From Agaribacterium sp. ZY112 (lineage in GTDB: Bacteria > Pseudomonadota > Gammaproteobacteria > Pseudomonadales > Cellvibrionaceae), in assembly GCF_041346925.1 (NCBI RefSeq), contig NZ_CP166840.1, positions 3,526,001 through 3,590,000 on the forward strand: DNA of 64,000 nt, given 5' to 3'. The position numbers and the translations under genes were made by a program. Positions 1 through 10,788 of the stretch are shown here, piece after piece. The number at the start of each line of letters is the position of its first letter. The stretch's first letter is position 1. The notes under the pieces were generated by a model, which was not told where the DNA came from, did no database searches, and saw nothing but the letters and a program-made list of their open reading frames with translations.

Positions 1-1109
1 GGTAAATACCAATGGCCTTTTTTAAACTCTTCACCTTCTGGTCGTGCACCGCCAATTTCTACTTTAGCGCCCATTGCTACGGTTTCTTCCAGCATTCCAT
101 GAATACGCTTAATGCTGTCGCCGGTCACACTTGGGCCCATATTGAAATCACCCATAGGATCGCCATAAGTAATTTGTTTAACGCGCTCAACTACACGGCG
201 TGTAAACTCCTCAGCAATGCCCTCTTCGACCAAAACTAATTCATTGCAAATACAGACTTGGCCACTGTTGGCATAACGACTTATAACAGCAGCCTCTACC
301 GCTTTATCTAGGTCCGCATCATTTAAGACAATAAACGAGGCTTTTCCGCCCAACTCCAAAACCAAACCACTGACGTTGTCGGCGCTCGCTTTATAAATCG
401 CTTGGCCTGCACGCGTACTGCCGGTTAAGCTCACCAAACGAGTTATCGGGCTGCTTACTAAGGCAGCACTGGTTTCAATGCCTTTACCGCTGATTAAGTT
501 AATGACGCCTTTAGGTAGGCCAACCTCTTCCACCACTTTACAAAACTCGGACGCGGTCACTGGCGTGGCTTCATGAGCCTTAAGGATCATCGTATTACCC
601 GTCACCAATGCAGGACCAATCTTGCGACCAATTAAGGCTAAGGGATAGTTATAAGCACATAAACCCAAGGTCACCCCATAAGGCACCTTTTGTATCCACA
701 GCTGCTCATTAGGCTGATCTGAAGGGAAAATATTACCTTCTATACGGCGCGCGGCTTCTGCCGAATACGTTAGGTAATTAAGCGTATCGTCAAATTCACC
801 ATAGGCCTCAGGCAAGGTCTTACCTTGTTCTAGAACCAATAAATTAGCAAAGTGATCACGCTTAGGTTTTAAGGCCTCAACGATTTTCATAATCCAACGA
901 CCGCGCTCAATCGCCGGTAGCTGCTGCCAAGCTAGCTGCGCCTCACGAGATGACTCAAGAGCCCGCTGTACATCATCAGTAGTACAATCAGGTACGGTCG
1001 CCCAGACCTCTTCATTGGCTGGGTTTTCTACGTCAAACGTTTTGCCAGCAGAAGAATCAACCCACTGGCCGTCGATGTAACAGGGATAATGCTGAATACC
1101 ACTTGTCAT
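1..1109 (-). CDS. NAD(P)-dependent aldehyde dehydrogenase (3' end cut by window edge)
   Basis: Oxidises an aldehyde to the carboxylic acid. About 369 codons are present, reading from an ATG at 1107-1109 off the left edge, so the C-terminus is missing. The start reads MTSGIQHYPCYIDGQWVDS, a normal ALDH N-terminus. The general-base Glu is near residue 252 in an ELGGKA motif and the catalytic Cys near residue 286 in GQVCIC; their spacing of 34 equals that of typical ALDHs. It lies about 100 bases downstream of the enoyl-CoA hydratase gene on the same strand and probably belongs to the same acyl-CoA catabolic operon. The substrate cannot be read from the sequence. Confidence 0.92.
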   Translation of the reverse strand, partial: MTSGIQHYPCYIDGQWVDSSAGKTFDVENPANEEVWATVPDCTTDDVQRALESSREAQLAWQQLPAIERGRWIMKIVEALKPKRDHFANLLVLEQGKTLPEAYGEFDDTLNYLTYSAEAARRIEGNIFPSDQPNEQLWIQKVPYGVTLGLCAYNYPLALIGRKIGPALVTGNTMILKAHEATPVTASEFCKVVEEVGLPKGVINLISGKGIETSAALVSSPITRLVSLTGSTRAGQAIYKASADNVSGLVLELGGKASFIVLNDADLDKAVEAAVISRYANSGQVCICNELVLVEEGIAEEFTRRVVERVKQITYGDPMGDFNMGPSVTGDSIKRIHGMLEETVAMGAKVEIGGARPEGEEFKKGHWYL

Positions 1110-1208
1110 AATTCGCTCCTCATCTCTGGGTGCTATTTATCGTTATTGGAATAAATCAATTTATTAAGTAGCTAAGAGATTCATTAGCCGCTTAATCAGT
1201 TACTATTT

Positions 1209-1991
1209 TTAACGCCCACTGAAAACGGCATCACGCTTTTCTAAAAAGGCCCTAAACCCCTCATCAGCATCATCCGTATCGTAAAGCTCGTCGCTAAGTT
1301 CTTTTTCCAAAGCTAAACCTTGCTCCAAAGTAAGCTCCACGCCACCGCGTAAAGCGCGTTTTGTCGCAGCGACAGCTAAAGCCGGGCCATTAGCTACTTT
1401 TTTAGCGTAGTCAAAACACGCCTCTGCAAGTTCGTCACGTGCATACAGTCGATTGACTAAACCCCAAGCAAAAGACTGATCAATCGAGAACACATCACCA
1501 GTGGCAAGTAGCTCCATTGCTTTACTTAAACCAACTAAACGCAATAAACGCTGACTGCCGCCATTACCTGGAATCAAACCTAATTTAATTTCCGGTAAGC
1601 CAAGTTTGTAATGGCCTTCTGCGGCAAAGCGCAAATCACAGGCCATCAATATTTCTAAACCGCCACCAAGTGCGTGCCCTGCCAACTCTGCAATAAACAG
1701 CTTAGGACTGGCCTCCATTGCAGCCAATGTTTGACGAGCTTGAGCCACCATCAGCTGATTATCTTCGGTGCTATTTGCTTCAAACTCTTTAATGTCAGCA
1801 CCAGCGCAGAAAAACTTTTCTGAGCTGCTATTAACGATAACCGCGCCAACTTCAGCATCATGACTTGCGTCAACCACGGCTTGATAAAAAGCTTGATAAA
1901 AAGCTAGGTTATACGCATTTGCGGGCGGGCGATTAAAGGTGATGTAAGCGACCTTGCCATTTTTACTGTAACTAATTAATTCGTCAGTCAT
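1209..1991 (-). CDS. Enoyl-CoA hydratase/isomerase family protein
   Basis: A 260-residue crotonase-fold protein, the usual length of the family. The oxyanion-hole segments are visible as CAGADIKEF near residue 62 and GHALGGGLEILMACD near residues 105-120. It would hydrate or isomerise an enoyl-CoA in the cytoplasm. It is followed by the aldehyde dehydrogenase and preceded, 29 bases away, by two CoA-transferase genes, so it fits a pathway in which an organic acid is activated by CoA transfer and then hydrated. The substrate is unknown; an FadB-like fatty-acid role is less likely because no thiolase or dehydrogenase partner is present. Confidence 0.9.
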   Translation of the reverse strand: MTDELISYSKNGKVAYITFNRPPANAYNLAFYQAFYQAVVDASHDAEVGAVIVNSSSEKFFCAGADIKEFEANSTEDNQLMVAQARQTLAAMEASPKLFIAELAGHALGGGLEILMACDLRFAAEGHYKLGLPEIKLGLIPGNGGSQRLLRLVGLSKAMELLATGDVFSIDQSFAWGLVNRLYARDELAEACFDYAKKVANGPALAVAATKRALRGGVELTLEQGLALEKELSDELYDTDDADEGFRAFLEKRDAVFSGR

Positions 1992-2020
1992 AGTTCGTCT
2001 CTAAAGCACTCTAAGAGCTA

Positions 2021-3151
2021 TTAAAACTCAGCGCGAAGTGATTCGTTGTGCTCACCTAAACTCGGTGCGGCACGTTCAGAAAGCAAGGCCTGGTCATCAA
2101 ATTTAATTGGGCATCGTGTGGTCAGATACTGGCTATTCTGGCCTTTTACTTCTTGCACCATATTCAGCACTTTGAAACCATCATGCTCAAGCAACTGCTT
2201 CCAATTAAGCACTTGCGCACACCAAATATCAGCAGGCTCTAAAATGGAAAGCCAGTGTTCACAGGTATTCGACACAAGGAAATCAGCAAGAATTTGTTTA
2301 ATCTCATCACGCTTGGCAAACCAAGTGCTCGACTCGCTATAAGCCAACAAGGCATCACAGCTAAGTAACTCACCCAGCTTAGGAATTGCTCCCATTGCTA
2401 ACGCGATATAGCCATTGCTACATTGGTACAAACCATAAGGAGCACCAACCAATGAGTGCGCGGAATTCACGTCACCGCGAACAATGGGTTCTGCATCTTG
2501 GTAATACAAGGTCAAAGGCTCAAATTGAAAATCGAGTATGGCTTCAAGCATACTGACTTGAACTAATATCGGTTCACCTGAAAAAAGCGCGGCCAACAAA
2601 CCCTGTACCAGTTGGGCGCCGGCTAAATTATCGGCAATGGCTAAACCCATCGGCATTGCATCATCACTGTCAGAACCACTTAAACCAGTAAGACCACTGA
2701 GTGCTTGCAATAACAGATCTTGGCCTGGCTCTTTAGACCAGGGCCCTTCATTGCCATATCCACTGATTTCGCCGTAAACAAGCTTGTCATTTAACTTGCA
2801 CAAGTGTTCATAAGATAAACCTAAACGCTGCATCACCCCCGGGCGGAAGTTATGCATAACAACATCAGCTTTAGCTGCGATCTTAAGAGCAAGCGCGAGG
2901 TCGTCAGCATCTTTAAGGTTGAGCTTTAGGCTCTCTTTACCTCGGTTAATCGCTTGGTAAAAAGCACTTTCATTAGCGATATTAAAATGAGACGCATAGA
3001 TAGAACGCGACAAATCGCCTTTTTCATGGTGCTCTACTTTTATTACTCGCGCGCCTAAATCTGCTAGACGCAAACTGGCACTAGGGCCAGATAAAAACTG
3101 ACTAAAATCGAGAACCAACAAGCCCTCTAATGGTTTAGAAACGGTACTCAT
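2021..3151 (-). CDS. CaiB/BaiF class III CoA-transferase (copy 2)
   Basis: A 376-residue family III CoA-transferase, which moves CoA between carboxylic acids. It has the family N-terminus ([19 protein letters not shown], then [14 protein letters not shown]) and the conserved block [19 protein letters not shown] near residue 95. Its start overlaps the end of the neighbouring paralogue by four bases (3148-3151), so translation is coupled. The two paralogues share most conserved blocks but this copy is more divergent in the C-terminal half. Known heteromeric enzymes of this family (for example benzylsuccinate CoA-transferase BbsEF) are encoded the same way, so the pair may form a heteromer; that is inference. 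Confidence 0.9.
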   Translation of the reverse strand: MSTVSKPLEGLLVLDFSQFLSGPSASLRLADLGARVIKVEHHEKGDLSRSIYASHFNIANESAFYQAINRGKESLKLNLKDADDLALALKIAAKADVVMHNFRPGVMQRLGLSYEHLCKLNDKLVYGEISGYGNEGPWSKEPGQDLLLQALSGLTGLSGSDSDDAMPMGLAIADNLAGAQLVQGLLAALFSGEPILVQVSMLEAILDFQFEPLTLYYQDAEPIVRGDVNSAHSLVGAPYGLYQCSNGYIALAMGAIPKLGELLSCDALLAYSESSTWFAKRDEIKQILADFLVSNTCEHWLSILEPADIWCAQVLNWKQLLEHDGFKVLNMVQEVKGQNSQYLTTRCPIKFDDQALLSERAAPSLGEHNESLRAEF

Positions 3152-4293
3152 AACCCAAACTCCTCAAACAAGTAAGCATTGGCATTACCTAAAGCGGGAG
3201 CCGCCGTTGTATTTTTCACAACAGCGCCGTTTAAACGAATTGGGCAGCGAGTCGTACGCACTGATACGCCATTATCGCGCTTAACATCCAGCTCCATGTC
3301 CAATACTTTATAAGCCTCTTCCTGACTTAACTGTTTGTAATCCAACACAGCTGAGCTCCAGTAATTATCGGCTTTTAACATAGCAAGCCACTGGGCACTT
3401 GATTTGGAGATAAAGTGTTTAGCTAGTTGCGCCTTGATTAGGTCTCGCTCTGAATATTGCTGATCTACATCGTAATAAGCCTCTAAACCGAGGCAACCAA
3501 TGCTTTCGCACAGTTTTTTCAAATCGCCCATGCTAATGGCGATATGCGAATCAGCCGTTTTATAAATACCATAAGGCGCGCCCAAATAAGCATGAGCGTT
3601 ATTTTGAGCACTGCGCTCTGGCAGCTGCTGACCATTATTTAAAAAAGCAGTAAAACCTTCGAACTGAAAGTCGATGATCGACTCAAGTAAGCTGACATTG
3701 ACTTTAGATCCCTGCCCCGTACGCTTTTTCTTTAATAAGGCGGCTAACAAACCTTGAGCAAAGTGAGTGCCGGTCAACATATCCGCCACAGCAATACCCA
3801 TCGGTTTTGGAGCTTGATCCGCATTCCCCGTTAACCAAGTTAAACCCGACACAGATTGAGCTAACAAATCTTGACCCGGCTTATCTTTCCAAGGGCCTAT
3901 TTCGCCATAACCGCTGACCTCGCCATAAACGATAGCCGGATTAAGTTCTTGTACGCTGTCGTAGTCCAAACCAATGCGCGCCATGATGCCTGGACGAAAG
4001 TTATGAGTAATCACATCGGCTTTCTTAATTAAAGCCTTAACGAGCTCTAGATCTGCCGGATCTTTTAAATTCGCAGCGAAACTCTCTTTATTACGGTTAA
4101 TCGTGTGAAATAAAACACTATCACCATCAGCCCACATATTTTTTGTTGCCAAGGAACGACACGCATCACCGGCACCTGGGCGCTCAATTTTAATGACGCG
4201 CGCACCCAAGTCTGCCAAACGTAGGCCCGCGTAAGGCCCAGCTAGATACTGGCTGAATTCAAGGACGGTTACGCCTTCAAGAGGCAAACTCAT
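3148..4293 (-). CDS. CaiB/BaiF class III CoA-transferase (copy 1)
   Basis: A 381-residue class III CoA-transferase paralogous to the next gene. It begins [20 protein letters not shown] and has the [20 protein letters not shown] block and [20 protein letters not shown]. It overlaps the solute-binding-like gene upstream by four bases (4290-4293) and the second CoA-transferase downstream by four bases, so three genes are translationally coupled. It should act in the cytoplasm to activate an organic acid as its CoA thioester. The acid is not identifiable. Confidence 0.92.
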   Translation of the reverse strand: MSLPLEGVTVLEFSQYLAGPYAGLRLADLGARVIKIERPGAGDACRSLATKNMWADGDSVLFHTINRNKESFAANLKDPADLELVKALIKKADVITHNFRPGIMARIGLDYDSVQELNPAIVYGEVSGYGEIGPWKDKPGQDLLAQSVSGLTWLTGNADQAPKPMGIAVADMLTGTHFAQGLLAALLKKKRTGQGSKVNVSLLESIIDFQFEGFTAFLNNGQQLPERSAQNNAHAYLGAPYGIYKTADSHIAISMGDLKKLCESIGCLGLEAYYDVDQQYSERDLIKAQLAKHFISKSSAQWLAMLKADNYWSSAVLDYKQLSQEEAYKVLDMELDVKRDNGVSVRTTRCPIRLNGAVVKNTTAAPALGNANAYLFEEFGL

Positions 4294-5450
4294 AGCTTGA
4301 TGCCTTTTGACTCAACATAAAGAGCATTCAGCTTGTCCAATAACGCCTTTTCATCACCACCATTCATCAAATACTCACGAATAGGCGCACCGCTGTTATC
4401 TTGGAAGAACATATGACCGTGATAACGAGGGCGCAAATAAGCGCGATCCAAGGTCGGTAAGGTATCGTTAAAATAATTGTCAGTGGTTTCGTTTGCGTAA
4501 TCACAAGTCCAAGCGTTGCGATGACCTGGCTGACCGCCAAATTCGATATAAAAACCACTTTGCATCGCTTCGTTAGCAACAAACTCAGCATACTTAGAAG
4601 CAATTTCTTTGTGCTCAGATTGAGCTGAAATTGCCAAGCCGGTTCCACCTAAGGTCGTGCACAAACGATCCGTGCCAGGCAGAGTTACGGTGTCAGCAAA
4701 TTTAAGCAGTTTGCGCGCATAGTTTGGTTTAGCGTAATTGGCATAACCATAAGCAAATGGGCAATAGGCAAATTCATCTGTTTGGGTCATTGCTTCATAG
4801 ACTTGGATAGGATTCCAGTCGAAACAATCACGATTTAAATGAATAGACAGTTCGCGCAGCATTTTAAGCGCTTTAATGCCCATTGCTTCGCTCACAACGT
4901 ATTCGTCACTAACACAAACGTCCTCACCCATGGTTGAGCAAAGCATGTAGAAGTTCATCAAGGTATCTTGTGGAATAGACGGAACGGCAACTTTGCCCTT
5001 TTTCGCCAACGCCATCAGTTCATCCCAAGTTTGAGGCATGCCCACACCCTCAGCCTCTAACAAATCCATGCGAGCCGAAGCAACAGGTGTCGCCGCATCA
5101 ATAGCTAAAGCCACTTGTTTACCGTTGTAGTGATAACTCTCATGGCTGCGCCCCACAGAGTTATTAGCAAGGTCTTCTAGAAAAGGGGCTGGCATATGGT
5201 CATTAAGAGGCACAATCACACCTGTCTGAGCAGCAAACCCCGCCCAAGGGTGGTCAATGACTAATAGATCGTATTTTTCAGCAAGCTGGTCAATAGGTTC
5301 ATCGGCAAATGCTTGCAAGGAACGCTTACTCCAAGTGATACGCACACCTGGGTTTAGCTCTTCAAAACGCTGAGCGGTGGCTGTCATAGGGACATAACCG
5401 CGGGTATGGCCCCAAGTAATACCTTTTAATTCTATTGTCTTCTGGCTCAT
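4290..5450 (-). CDS. Solute-binding-protein-like protein without signal peptide
   Basis: Resembles family 1 extracellular solute-binding proteins of ABC transporters (segments [45 protein letters not shown]). An ATG at 5448-5450 with GGAG five bases upstream gives 386 residues; a GTG further up would add 14 residues but has no better ribosome site. With either start there is no hydrophobic signal peptide or lipobox, and no permease or ATPase gene is nearby. It is coupled by four-base overlap to the CoA-transferase, so it may be a cytoplasmic ligand-binding protein of this pathway rather than a transporter part. Its function is not known to me. Confidence 0.8.
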   Translation of the reverse strand: MSQKTIELKGITWGHTRGYVPMTATAQRFEELNPGVRITWSKRSLQAFADEPIDQLAEKYDLLVIDHPWAGFAAQTGVIVPLNDHMPAPFLEDLANNSVGRSHESYHYNGKQVALAIDAATPVASARMDLLEAEGVGMPQTWDELMALAKKGKVAVPSIPQDTLMNFYMLCSTMGEDVCVSDEYVVSEAMGIKALKMLRELSIHLNRDCFDWNPIQVYEAMTQTDEFAYCPFAYGYANYAKPNYARKLLKFADTVTLPGTDRLCTTLGGTGLAISAQSEHKEIASKYAEFVANEAMQSGFYIEFGGQPGHRNAWTCDYANETTDNYFNDTLPTLDRAYLRPRYHGHMFFQDNSGAPIREYLMNGGDEKALLDKLNALYVESKGIKL

Positions 5451-5517
5451 GACTACTCCAATGTGAGTCGTTGCTGCGTGTCGATTTAACACCTAAGTTA
5501 TTTGCTCAGGTCTAGTA

Positions 5518-5542
5518 GTTTAGTAGAACGTTGCCACTAAAC
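5518..5542. promoter_or_regulatory. Inverted repeat in the divergent promoter region
   Basis: GTTTAGT, 11 bases, then ACTAAAC forms a perfect 7-base inverted repeat about 70 bases upstream of the solute-binding-like gene and in the shared upstream region of the IclR gene. It is a candidate operator for the IclR protein. The rest of 5451-5777 is AT-rich and I see no gene in it. Confidence 0.35.
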
Positions 5543-5777
5543 CCGCATGAGTTTCATTTGCTAAACCTTATTTACTACTTGCTATAAACAAACAAAACCA
5601 ATAAATTCATATTTGAATCTGTTGTTCCATTATAAATACATTAGTAAAAGTGGCACAATAGCTTTTTGCTCAAAAAACTGATTTTTTCGATCTAAAACAA
5701 AGCAAACTTAGAGTTAATTCGCACAGTAAGCGTTGGCTCTAAGCGCGTAACCTGAGAAACTAGGCAGCCACTACCGT

Positions 5778-6584
5778 ATGATTGCTAAAAAAAACATGAC
5801 AAAAACCGCTAAATACAGCGCTCCGGCTCTAGATAAAGGCTTAGAAATACTAGAATTCCTAGCACACGAGACCACTGCAAAGTCACAGGCAGAAATTGCT
5901 CAAGGCCTAGAACGCAGCCCCAATGAAATTTATAGGGTCTTAGTTGTACTTGAAGCGCGCGGTTATATCGCTAGAGATGAACAATCGGGGAAATACAGGT
6001 TAACCTTGAAGCTTTACACGCTCAGCCATGCCCACAGCCCCGTAGAGCAAATGCGTCGTGCAGCTCACTTGCCAATGACAGCCTTAGCCGAAAAACATGG
6101 CCTAGCATGCTATATGAGCGTACCCCACGAGGGAAAACTAATGGTGACTAGCCAAGTCAAAAGCCCACTTCCTGTATCGCTATCTATTACAGAGGGGACT
6201 TTATTTCCTATTTTGAATACCACTTCCGGCCGTGTGATTCTTTCTCACTACCCTCGTGAACCACGTAAAGCCTTACTTGAAGACGATCCGCTATTTAAGA
6301 AAATGGACGCGGCTAAGAAAACACAGCTTTTAAAGCAGTTCGAGCAGATAGAAAAGCAAGGCTATTTAGTCGCTGAAAGCGAGCTTACTAACGGGATCAC
6401 CAACTGTTCAGCCTTTATTGGTCAAGCAGATATTGGCCTAGTCGCTGCCATTTCTGTTGCCACTCTTAGCGCCAGCTTAAGCAAAGATGAAGAAAAAACA
6501 TTGATTGCAGCAGTATTAGAAACCGCTCACGAAATAAATTTGCGCATAGGCTTGAGTCAGACTGGAGGCGAAGGCGAGCAATAG
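5778..6584 (+). CDS. IclR-family transcriptional regulator
   Basis: A 268-residue regulator with an N-terminal winged helix (about residues 13-70: ALDKGLEILEFLA, then SQAEIAQGLERSPNEIYRVLVVLEARGYI) and a C-terminal IclR ligand-binding domain (about 90-255, with the ITNCSAF segment). IclR proteins bind small organic acids and repress or activate adjacent catabolic genes. It is divergent from the CoA-transferase/ALDH cluster, which is its likely target. The start is uncertain: the ATG used has no clear Shine-Dalgarno, and a second ATG lies six codons later. Confidence 0.92.
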   Translation: MIAKKNMTKTAKYSAPALDKGLEILEFLAHETTAKSQAEIAQGLERSPNEIYRVLVVLEARGYIARDEQSGKYRLTLKLYTLSHAHSPVEQMRRAAHLPMTALAEKHGLACYMSVPHEGKLMVTSQVKSPLPVSLSITEGTLFPILNTTSGRVILSHYPREPRKALLEDDPLFKKMDAAKKTQLLKQFEQIEKQGYLVAESELTNGITNCSAFIGQADIGLVAAISVATLSASLSKDEEKTLIAAVLETAHEINLRIGLSQTGGEGEQ

Positions 6585-6604
6585 CCATACGATGAGGCAA
6601 GTAT

Positions 6605-7183
6605 ATGAATTCATGCTTAATTAGCTTTTTGTCAAAGTATGATACGTTCAATGATGAAGAGCGCCGTATTATTGAAACTAATAGCCTTATTAAAGAGTAT
6701 GCCAAAGGTGAGTTTCTCGTCCGCTCGGGGCAAATAGCGACACACACCTATCTTGTGCTACAAGGCTGCGTTCGCAGCTATTATCTTAACGATGGAAACG
6801 AACAAAACACTGCGTTTTTTACCGAACACGATATTATCACCCCCGTTAGCTACAGCAAAAACCTAGCTTCAAACTACTTTATTGAATGCTTAGAACCTTG
6901 CATTATCTCTCATGGAAGCAAAGAAAAAACGGAAGACTTCCTCTCTAAACACCCTCGTTTTTCGCTCTTGTGCCATAAAATAAATGACGCCATTCTAGCG
7001 CAACGTCAAACATCGTGGGATCACTTTAGGAACTTAAGCCCAGAAGAGCACTATCTAGAACTCACCAAAAGTAATCCTGATTTATTAAAACGAATCCCTC
7101 AATACCATCTCGCTAGCTACCTAGGCATTAAACCCCAGTCCTTAAGCCGTATAAAAAAAAGACTCTCCAAGCAAAATCACTAA
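6605..7183 (+). CDS. Crp/Fnr-family cyclic-nucleotide-binding-like regulator
   Basis: A 192-residue protein with an N-terminal cNMP-binding beta-barrel (about 20-110: YAKGEFLVRSGQIATHTYLVLQG) and a short C-terminal helix-turn-helix (about 160-190: YHLASYLGIKPQSLSRIKKRL). It lacks the FNR-type N-terminal cysteine cluster. GAGG lies seven bases before the ATG, supporting the start. It follows the IclR gene by 20 bases and precedes a small membrane protein and an SDR gene on the same strand. This short type is common as a stand-alone regulator whose ligand is unknown. Confidence 0.85.
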   Translation: MNSCLISFLSKYDTFNDEERRIIETNSLIKEYAKGEFLVRSGQIATHTYLVLQGCVRSYYLNDGNEQNTAFFTEHDIITPVSYSKNLASNYFIECLEPCIISHGSKEKTEDFLSKHPRFSLLCHKINDAILAQRQTSWDHFRNLSPEEHYLELTKSNPDLLKRIPQYHLASYLGIKPQSLSRIKKRLSKQNH

Positions 7184-7262
7184 ATATTTATAAATATGCA
7201 CCTAGGTGAATGAATGCGTATTTCTAACGATTTATCATCAGCATTTCAAACTGGAGGCGCCT

Positions 7263-7640
7263 ATGAAATCGACACTATCAACACTTTGGCTATTTATTCT
7301 TTTAAATGTACTTTTCCGCGATTTACATGATTTATTTAGGCCAGGGGCTATTACAGAAATAGAGACAGGCACTATTAATGGCACCCAAATAAGTAATGAG
7401 CTTCTACTCTTTGCTGCGTTTGTCATTGAAATACCAATCCTGATGGTTCTATTGAGCAAGATCCTTCACTACAAAATCAACCGTAGACTTAATATAGTTA
7501 TCCCTCCCCTATTAGCCTTAAGCTATCTGCATAATGGTGTACGAGACTTAGATGATGTCTTTTTTATGGCGATTGTGCTCTTGGCTCTACTATGCACATC
7601 TGTTTTAGCCTGGCGATGGCAAGCTAACACTCGAGTTTAA
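7263..7640 (+). CDS. Small integral membrane protein, function unknown
   Basis: A 125-residue hydrophobic protein with about four predicted membrane helices: LWLFILLNVLF, LLLFAAFVIEIPILMVLL, LNIVIPPLLALSYL and the C-terminal FFMAIVLLALLCTSVLAW. The ATG at 7263 is chosen because GGAGG lies five bases upstream; a longer frame from 7206 lacks this. It sits between a Crp-like regulator and an SDR gene and may be co-transcribed with both. It resembles the DUF6326 type of small membrane proteins from memory, but I cannot confirm that. Confidence 0.7.
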   Translation: MKSTLSTLWLFILLNVLFRDLHDLFRPGAITEIETGTINGTQISNELLLFAAFVIEIPILMVLLSKILHYKINRRLNIVIPPLLALSYLHNGVRDLDDVFFMAIVLLALLCTSVLAWRWQANTRV

Positions 7641-7659
7641 AACACGTAGATACCAACTT

Positions 7660-8526
7660 ATGAAAATGCAAGAACATCACAAGGTTGCTCTGATTACAGG
7701 CGCAAGTAGTGGTATTGGCTTAGCCACAGCAAGGGCGCTCGCACAACAGGGAATGGAACTACACCTATTATGTCGCAACAAAGAAAAGTCCGAAAAAGTA
7801 ATCACTGATATTATCAAACAAAGTGGTAATACCAATATTTCATTAATTACTTGCGATCTTCGCTCTATGAAAGAGGTTCAGCATGCGGCGCAAGGTTTTC
7901 TAGATACAGGGAGGCCTCTACATATACTTTTAAATAATGCTGCGACTTTTAACTTAAAGAGAGTACTTACGCCAGAAGGCGATGAAGAAATGTTTGCAGT
8001 TAACTACCTCGCCCACTTTTTGTTGACCATACTTTTATTAGATAGGCTGAAGGCAAGTACTAATGCGCGAATTATCAATGTCGCATCAGATGCCCACTGG
8101 TTTTGCAAAACCATTCGCTTTGATGACTTAAGCTTTTCGAAGGGTTTTAGCGCCTTTAAGGTTTATGCTCATTCCAAACTCGCCAACATTATGTTTACTC
8201 AAGCGCTTGCTAACAGATTGAAATACAGCTCTGTGAGCACCTTTGCCTTACACCCAGGTGGATTTGGAGTAAGAACAGGGCTAGGAACAAAGAACACCAT
8301 AGCAGGAAAAATAATAATGCTGTTGTTATCCCCTTTCCTCCAGTCACCAGAGCAAGGAGCCTTGACACAACTACAATTATGCAAAACCCAAAACATAGCC
8401 AGTAAAAATGGAAGCTACTTCAAGAACGCTCAAGAAAGCCAAGCCAAACCATGGGCCTTAGATAAAGCCAGCTATGAGCGTTTATGGTTAGCTAGCGAGA
8501 GTTTGTTGGCTAACTATCTAGACTAA
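7660..8526 (+). CDS. Short-chain dehydrogenase/reductase (retinol dehydrogenase-like)
   Basis: A 288-residue classical SDR. It has the cofactor motif TGASSGIG near residues 16-23, NNAA near residue 90, a catalytic Ser in INVASDAHW and the active-site YAHSK near residue 169. The basic residue after the second strand (LCRNKEK) suggests NADP preference. The insertion around DAHWF and the long C-terminus resemble WW-domain/retinol dehydrogenase-like SDRs. It is the last gene of the short plus-strand run that starts with the IclR and Crp regulators. The substrate is unknown. Confidence 0.88.
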   Translation: MKMQEHHKVALITGASSGIGLATARALAQQGMELHLLCRNKEKSEKVITDIIKQSGNTNISLITCDLRSMKEVQHAAQGFLDTGRPLHILLNNAATFNLKRVLTPEGDEEMFAVNYLAHFLLTILLLDRLKASTNARIINVASDAHWFCKTIRFDDLSFSKGFSAFKVYAHSKLANIMFTQALANRLKYSSVSTFALHPGGFGVRTGLGTKNTIAGKIIMLLLSPFLQSPEQGALTQLQLCKTQNIASKNGSYFKNAQESQAKPWALDKASYERLWLASESLLANYLD

Positions 8527-8647
8527 AACCCCAATACACTTATGACGGCCCTGAATATTGTGGCTGGTTGCAGTACGCCCATAACCATTACTAAAGTAAG
8601 TAATCAGAAGCGCTACGTGGGGGGAGTAAGTATTAAGAAAAGAAATA

Positions 8648-8677
8648 AGCGAGAGCAAGAGCAAGTCCCGTCTCGCT
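8648..8677 (-). terminator. Terminator of the formaldehyde-detoxification genes
   Basis: AGCGAGA and TCTCGCT form a 7-base stem; read on the minus strand the hairpin is followed by TATTTCTTTTCTT. It lies just after the stop of the S-formylglutathione hydrolase gene. Confidence 0.5.
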
Positions 8678-8684
8678 ATCATAT

Positions 8685-9539
8685 TTAGGAATTAAGGTGC
8701 ACGGCATGAAACTCTAAATGCTCATCAATAAAACTGGCGATATAAAAATAGCTATGATCATAACCTTCACGCAAGCGATAATCGATTTGCACATCATTAG
8801 TCTCAGCTGCGGCTAATAGACACTCAGGCTTTAGCTGTTCCGTTAAAAAATTATCGGCCCCACCTTGATCAATCAGAATCGGCAACTGCTGCAAACTCTC
8901 GGCCCTAGAGGCAAGCAACAAGTTACTATCATAGTCTTGCCAACTAAGCTCATCGTCACCTAAATAGCCTTTCAATGCTTTTTGCCCCCAGGGAACTTGG
9001 CTTGGCGCAACAATAGGAGCAAATGCAGATACACTGCAATACTTATCTGCATGTTTAAATGCAATGCTGAGTGCACCATGCCCTCCCATGCTGTGTCCAG
9101 AAATAGCACGACGACCATTTGTCGAAAAGTGCTTTTCAATCAAGGCTGGCAGCTCTTGCACACAATAGTCGTACATACGATAGTGTTTGTTCCACGGCGC
9201 CTGCGTAGCATTCAGATAAAAACCGGCCGCAAGACCAAAATCCCAAGCGGCTTCTGGGTCATCAGGCACATCATCACCACGAGGACTGGTATCCGGTGCA
9301 ACCACAATAAGACCTAATTTCGCAGCCTTACTCTGAAAGCCGCTTTTTTGCACAAAATTTTCATCGCTACAGGTTAAACCTGACAACCAATATAAAACTG
9401 GACAGGCCTGAGTCTCCACTTGAGGCGGTAAAAATACGGAGAAAGTCATCGAACACTGAGTACTTTCAGCCTCATGTTCAAAACGTAATTGACGCCCACC
9501 AAAGCTGAGGTGTTCAGATAGTTGCTTTAGTTCTGCCAT
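8685..9539 (-). CDS. fghA: S-formylglutathione hydrolase
   Basis: Hydrolyses S-formylglutathione to formate and glutathione, the second step of glutathione-dependent formaldehyde detoxification in the cytoplasm. It has 284 residues, the usual length. The alpha/beta-hydrolase nucleophile elbow GHSMGGHGAL is near residue 147, LYWLSGLTCSDENF near residue 48, and the catalytic His is in GYDHSYFYIASF near the C-terminus. It starts two bases after the class III alcohol dehydrogenase gene, forming the usual two-gene unit. Confidence 0.96.
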   Translation of the reverse strand: MAELKQLSEHLSFGGRQLRFEHEAESTQCSMTFSVFLPPQVETQACPVLYWLSGLTCSDENFVQKSGFQSKAAKLGLIVVAPDTSPRGDDVPDDPEAAWDFGLAAGFYLNATQAPWNKHYRMYDYCVQELPALIEKHFSTNGRRAISGHSMGGHGALSIAFKHADKYCSVSAFAPIVAPSQVPWGQKALKGYLGDDELSWQDYDSNLLLASRAESLQQLPILIDQGGADNFLTEQLKPECLLAAAETNDVQIDYRLREGYDHSYFYIASFIDEHLEFHAVHLNS

Positions 9540-9541
9540 AG

Positions 9542-10663
<1,122 letters not shown>

Positions 10664-10788
10664 TTAATTCTGAAACAGTTTTTATCTGTGGTTATGTTTG
10701 GGCATAAAAATCAATCAAGCGTGGGCACAAACAACATACACAACGACACACACCACGACGTAAAAATGGGCGCTTACTCTAAATGGTT

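Noticed and set aside
12..239. Short plus-strand open frame at the left edge
   Set aside because: It is antisense to the aldehyde dehydrogenase, whose conserved residues account for this stretch.
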